Shown: positions 6,686 through 9,888 of the stretch, in pieces | Numbering within the stretch: position 1 is the first letter of the stretch | How the letters are laid out: the number at the start of each line of letters is the position of its first letter | NCBI GenBank assembly: GCA_947471105.1 | Contig: CANIYB010000070.1 | Coordinates: forward strand, 1-9,888 | Source of the DNA: Cytophagaceae bacterium | Lineage (GTDB): Bacteria; Bacteroidota; Bacteroidia; Cytophagales; Spirosomataceae | Reading direction: 5' to 3' | Length of the DNA: 9,888 nt | Translations under genes and position numbers: made by a program | Notes under the pieces: model-generated | The model's input: only the letters and a program-made list of their open reading frames with translations | Database searches by the model: none | What the model was told of the DNA's origin: nothing

Positions 6686-8284
6686 TTACGGCTTATTTGA
6701 ATCCACCTTTAAGCGTTCATTGCGATTCGTGATGTCCCAAGCCATATAAAATACCAATCGGCCTATCTTCTGAACTTGGTCAAAATCAATCTTTTCCACA
6801 TCGTCCGTTGGCTGATGATAATCTTCATGAACCCCGTTAAAGAAAAATGCTACTGGTATTTTTTTCTTGGCAAAATTGTAGTGATCTGAGCGGTAGTAAA
6901 AACGATTGGGATCATTCGGATCATTAAACGTAAAATCCAAATCCAAGCCCATGTGATTTTTGTTTTGCTCTAAAAGCACATCATGCAATTGAGATGACAA
7001 TTTATCTGAACCGATCACATAAATATAATCTGGCTTTCCTTCATGTCCCTCATCACGGCGACCCGTCATGTCAATATTTAAATCACAAACTGTATTTTCC
7101 AATGGAAACAAAGGGTGATTTGAGTAATATTCAGAACCCAATAATCCCTTTTCTTCGCCAGTCACCGTCATAAATAAAATACTTCTGCGAGGCTTATTTC
7201 CTGCCGCAGCAGCCCGACCAAAGGCCTCCGCTACTTGCATCACTGTGACGGTACCCGAACCATCATCATTAGCCCCATTATTAATTTTTCCATCTTTCGA
7301 AACACCGATGTGGTCATAATGAGCAGTAATTACGATTACCTCTTCTTTTTTATCCGTGCCCTCTAAAAAACCTACGACATTATACGTGTCAACTGGCTTT
7401 TCCGTTCTTTCAATAGTTAAATTGATAAGGGCTGGTTTAAACTTTGAGCTTATTGATTTTTTCTGGCGTACCAAATCCGATTTGAAAGCTAATAACTCAG
7501 CTTCGGTGGTTCCTAAAATTTCTGCTGCGACAACAGCTGACACAATTAAAACAGGTGCCTCATTGGCTAAAGCGGCTTCATCCGTAAAAACCATTCGCTC
7601 ATTGCTAAACCGCTTCATCATGATTTGGCGTTGGCGCATGTCATTTGCAAAATCTTTTTCAGACTTAGATGATATCAAAATCAATCCTTTGGCACCTGCA
7701 GCCTGTGCTCTTTTTAATTTTTCTTTCCAACCATCTCCTTTGCCAAAAACAGAAGGATCCTTCGTGCCAGAAAGAACATAATTTCCAGATTCATCTTTCG
7801 CCTCACCTTCAAATGCCATAACAATAGCACCTTTAGCTTTCAACTGGCTAAAATCTGTGTAAGCTCCTTGCTCAACACCAAATCCTGCAAAAACTGCAGA
7901 TAATTTTGAATTTGCAGCCACAGGTGCCAAAGCCGTAGCCATAAATTGATTCATGTATTCGTAATTTTTTCCTCGGGCAGAAAACAAAACATTGGACCAT
8001 GAACGATTTACCAAGCCCACTTTTTGAAAATAACTTCCTTGAACCGGTGCTAAACCTACTTTCTTAAAATGATCCGCAATATAATTGGCCGCCACTTTTT
8101 GTTCAGCGGACCCTGTATTTCGACCTTTCAAACTATCAGAAGCTAAAAATGTCAAGTGTTTTTTTAGGTCCTCAGCCTTAATATTATAGGCAAAGGGTAC
8201 TGGATTTCCTTGGGCCAACACAATTGTTGGAATTAATTTAGCCACTAAAATTAGGGCTAATACATAGATTGTTGATTTTTTCAT
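6686..8284 (-). CDS. Secreted M28 family zinc peptidase with PA-type insert
   Basis: A 532-residue exported peptidase. ATG 8284 is chosen because it yields a standard Sec signal (MKKSTIYVLALILVAK, cleavage near VLA-Q). An in-frame ATG at 8320 would add 12 unhelpful residues ahead of it. A PA-like insert covers roughly residues 125-290. The co-catalytic di-zinc site of M28 is complete. H322 and D324 lie in AHYDH, the bridging aspartate in GANDDGSG (340/341), the catalytic and ligand glutamates in TGEEKGLLGS (E377/E378), D405 in NIDMTGR and H490 in DYHQPTDD. The family contains aminopeptidases and carboxypeptidases acting on peptides in the periplasm or outside the cell; the exact specificity is not readable. 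It is a single-gene unit with its own terminator, convergent with the DUF4954 gene and divergent from gcvP, so it is probably functionally independent of both. Confidence 0.92.
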   Translation of the reverse strand: MKKSTIYVLALILVAKLIPTIVLAQGNPVPFAYNIKAEDLKKHLTFLASDSLKGRNTGSAEQKVAANYIADHFKKVGLAPVQGSYFQKVGLVNRSWSNVLFSARGKNYEYMNQFMATALAPVAANSKLSAVFAGFGVEQGAYTDFSQLKAKGAIVMAFEGEAKDESGNYVLSGTKDPSVFGKGDGWKEKLKRAQAAGAKGLILISSKSEKDFANDMRQRQIMMKRFSNERMVFTDEAALANEAPVLIVSAVVAAEILGTTEAELLAFKSDLVRQKKSISSKFKPALINLTIERTEKPVDTYNVVGFLEGTDKKEEVIVITAHYDHIGVSKDGKINNGANDDGSGTVTVMQVAEAFGRAAAAGNKPRRSILFMTVTGEEKGLLGSEYYSNHPLFPLENTVCDLNIDMTGRRDEGHEGKPDYIYVIGSDKLSSQLHDVLLEQNKNHMGLDLDFTFNDPNDPNRFYYRSDHYNFAKKKIPVAFFFNGVHEDYHQPTDDVEKIDFDQVQKIGRLVFYMAWDITNRNERLKVDSNKP

Positions 8285-8320
8285 TTTGTAAAACATTTTT
8301 TGGGAAGGCGAAGTTAACAA

Positions 8321-8355
8321 TTGAAAAATAAATCGCTAAAAAAAGATTATTTTTG
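8321..8355 (+). promoter_or_regulatory. Probable gcvP promoter
   Basis: TTG (8321-8323), 24 bases, then TATTTTTG (8348-8355), an exact Bacteroidota -7 element with a -33 box at near-normal spacing. Transcription would start near 8362, giving a leader of about 27 bases. No glycine riboswitch fits in such a short leader, and none was recognised. Confidence 0.55.
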
Positions 8356-8359
8356 TCAA
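8323..8359 (-). promoter_or_regulatory. Possible promoter of the M28 peptidase gene
   Basis: On the minus strand, TATTTTTC (8330-8323) matches TAnnTTTG at 7 of 8 positions, and a TTG (8359-8357) lies 26 bases upstream, slightly beyond the usual spacing. A start near 8316 would leave a leader of about 30 bases before ATG 8284 and would exclude translation from the alternative ATG at 8320. The match is weak. Confidence 0.3.
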
Positions 8360-8388
8360 GTTTTTCAACAAAATTTCTGCAATCAACT

Positions 8389-9888
8389 ATGCACCCAAAT
8401 TTCAAATACCGAGAAGATTTTTCACTGAGACATAATAATTCAAACCCTAAAGATGTGGATGCGATGTTAAAGACCATTGGGGTCGACAGCCTTGCGACAC
8501 TCATCGATCAAACTGTCCCTTCTAAAATCCGATTGGCGCATGAATTACGTTTACCAAATCCCAAAACTGAGTTTGAATTTTTGCGGGATTTTAAACAAAT
8601 CATGGGGCAAAATAAGATATTTAAAAGTCATATAGGTTTAGGCTATTATGACACCATTACCCCCACGGTTATTCTGAGAAATATTCTAGAAAATCCGGCA
8701 TGGTACACAGCTTACACTCCCTACCAAGCAGAAATTGCCCAGGGAAGGTTAGAGATGTTATTGAATTATCAAACATTGATCATCGACCTGACCGGCATGG
8801 AATTAGCCAATGCCTCTTTGCTCGACGAAGGAACGGCTGCCGCAGAAGCGATGACGATGTTGTTTGGTCAAAAATCTTCCGAAAAGGGTGATGCATTTTT
8901 TGTTTCTTCCCTTTGCTTACCTCAAACGATTGACGTATTAAAAACGCGTGCAGAACCTATCGGCATTGAAATTATTGTCGGCGATCATCAAGCAGTCGAT
9001 GTAACCGACACGAAATTTTTTGGGATGTTGTTGCAATATCCAGCGGCCAATGGCGAAGTGTTTGATTATAAAAATTTAGTGGATGCGGCGAAAGAAAACG
9101 ATGTCCAAGTAGTGGTAGCGGCGGATCTATTAGCTTTAACTTTATTAACTCCTCCGGGAGAATGGGGCGCAGATGTGGTGGTGGGTTGTTCTCAACGATT
9201 TGGAGTTCCTATGGGATTTGGTGGACCACATGCCGCATTTTTTGCCACAAAAGAAAAATACAAAAGAAGTATTCCGGGAAGGATCATTGGCGTTTCCGTA
9301 GATTCAGAAGGAAATCGCGCGTTAAGAATGGCCTTGCAAACGCGTGAACAACATATCCGTAGAGAAAAAGCCACGTCCAATATTTGTACGGCCCAAGTAC
9401 TTTTATCCATCATGGCAGCGGCCTACGCCATTTACCACGGACCAGAAGGATTGAAAAATATCGCTGGAAAAATTTATGGATTGACGGAATTGTTGGCCGC
9501 CGGACTTAAAAAATTAGGCTTTACCTTAGAAAATACTCAGCATTTTGACACCTTAACGGTTCAGACAGGGGAATTAACGGAAGAAATTAGGGCCTATGCG
9601 GAGGAAGCCCAAAGAAACTTTAGGTACTTTAAAAATGACCCAAGCAAATTGAGCATCAACCTGGACGAAACAAGTTCAGAAGATGATGTGGTTGCTATTT
9701 TAGCCTTTTTCCAAAGAGCCAAAAACCATGGCATCGGAGGGGATGAATTAACAGTCGCTTGGCAAATTCCTGCATCCTTGACTCGCAAGAGCTCATTCAT
9801 GACGCATGAAGTATTTCACAAATACCATTCTGAGCATGGGATGTTGCGTTATTTAAAGTCCCTAGAATCCAAAGATTTATCCATGGTG
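8389..9888 (+). CDS. gcvP: Glycine dehydrogenase (decarboxylating), P-protein of the glycine cleavage system (5' part)
   Basis: The frame opens at ATG 8389 (MHPNFKYREDFSLRHN) and stays open for 500 codons to the window end, so the gene is cut by the window and not broken. P-protein decarboxylates glycine with PLP and passes the aminomethyl group to the lipoyl H-protein. Conserved N-terminal-half blocks are present: SHIGLGYYDT (80-89), NPAWYTAYTPYQ (102-113), ASLLDEGTAAAEAM (142-155), GFGGPHAAFFAT, the TREQHIRREKATSNICTAQ region (about 318-336) and FHKYHSEHGMLRYLKSLE near the cut. The last block opens the second half of a single-chain P-protein of about 960 residues. This is therefore the fused GcvPA-GcvPB type rather than two subunits. 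The PLP-binding lysine, in the C-terminal half, lies beyond the window. Confidence 0.96.
   Translation, partial: MHPNFKYREDFSLRHNNSNPKDVDAMLKTIGVDSLATLIDQTVPSKIRLAHELRLPNPKTEFEFLRDFKQIMGQNKIFKSHIGLGYYDTITPTVILRNILENPAWYTAYTPYQAEIAQGRLEMLLNYQTLIIDLTGMELANASLLDEGTAAAEAMTMLFGQKSSEKGDAFFVSSLCLPQTIDVLKTRAEPIGIEIIVGDHQAVDVTDTKFFGMLLQYPAANGEVFDYKNLVDAAKENDVQVVVAADLLALTLLTPPGEWGADVVVGCSQRFGVPMGFGGPHAAFFATKEKYKRSIPGRIIGVSVDSEGNRALRMALQTREQHIRREKATSNICTAQVLLSIMAAAYAIYHGPEGLKNIAGKIYGLTELLAAGLKKLGFTLENTQHFDTLTVQTGELTEEIRAYAEEAQRNFRYFKNDPSKLSINLDETSSEDDVVAILAFFQRAKNHGIGGDELTVAWQIPASLTRKSSFMTHEVFHKYHSEHGMLRYLKSLESKDLSMV

Noticed and set aside
7356..7781. Open frame of 141 codons on the plus strand
   Set aside because: It is antisense to the M28 peptidase, which has a complete zinc site and normal length. 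The composition is that of a shadow frame.
8285..8388. Glycine riboswitch upstream of gcvP
   Set aside because: The predicted leader is about 27 bases and the whole gap is 104 bases of AT-rich sequence without the conserved aptamer helices.
8238..8504. Open frame of 88 codons on the minus strand across the M28-gcvP gap
   Set aside because: It overlaps the start of gcvP and the M28 signal-peptide region, has no recognisable domain and would cross both proposed promoters. It is a chance frame.

Overview
The window reads as a chromosomal stretch from a Bacteroidota bacterium, probably a Cytophagales-type lineage. The DNA is AT-rich. Ribosome-binding sites are weak or absent. Several intergenic regions carry the Bacteroidota sigma-factor -7 element TAnnTTTG. 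The large DUF4954-type protein is, from family knowledge, mostly a Bacteroidota protein. Assignment below phylum is inference only.

Region 1 (38-964, minus): a Tat-exported sugar phosphate isomerase/epimerase-like TIM-barrel protein. Its frame is interrupted by one in-frame TGA at 149-151. The conserved C-terminus continues in the same frame to a TAA at 38-40. This broken or truncated gene is divergent from region 2.

Region 2 (1044-3924, plus): a tight three-gene operon. It encodes a phytanoyl-CoA dioxygenase-like Fe(II)/2-oxoglutarate oxygenase, a small secreted NTF2/DUF4440-like protein and a secreted Cys-type sulfatase. Spacings are a 1-base overlap and a 2-base gap. The set suggests oxidative and hydrolytic handling of a sulfated or modified organic substrate, but the substrate cannot be read from the sequence.

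Region 3 (4055-6636, plus): a YaeR/SMU1112c-type VOC metalloprotein, coupled by an ATGA overlap to a 729-residue DUF4954 protein with a hexapeptide-repeat (left-handed beta-helix) character. It has its own promoter-like element in the 130-base gap upstream.

Region 4 (6686-8284, minus): a secreted M28 zinc peptidase with a PA-type insert, convergent with region 3. A perfect 9-bp hairpin followed by T7 on the minus strand is its terminator. It is embedded in the last codons and stop of the DUF4954 gene.

Region 5 (8389-9888, plus): the 5' 500 codons of gcvP (glycine decarboxylase P-protein), running off the window end. It is divergent from the M28 gene, and the 104-base gap between them holds overlapping divergent promoter-like elements.

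No tRNA, rRNA, CRISPR array, insertion sequence or phage gene was seen. Most of the window is ordinary genome. The points most worth a second look are the internal TGA, the dioxygenase/NTF2/sulfatase operon and the VOC-DUF4954 pair. I do not see convincing evidence of a wholly new defence or mobile system.
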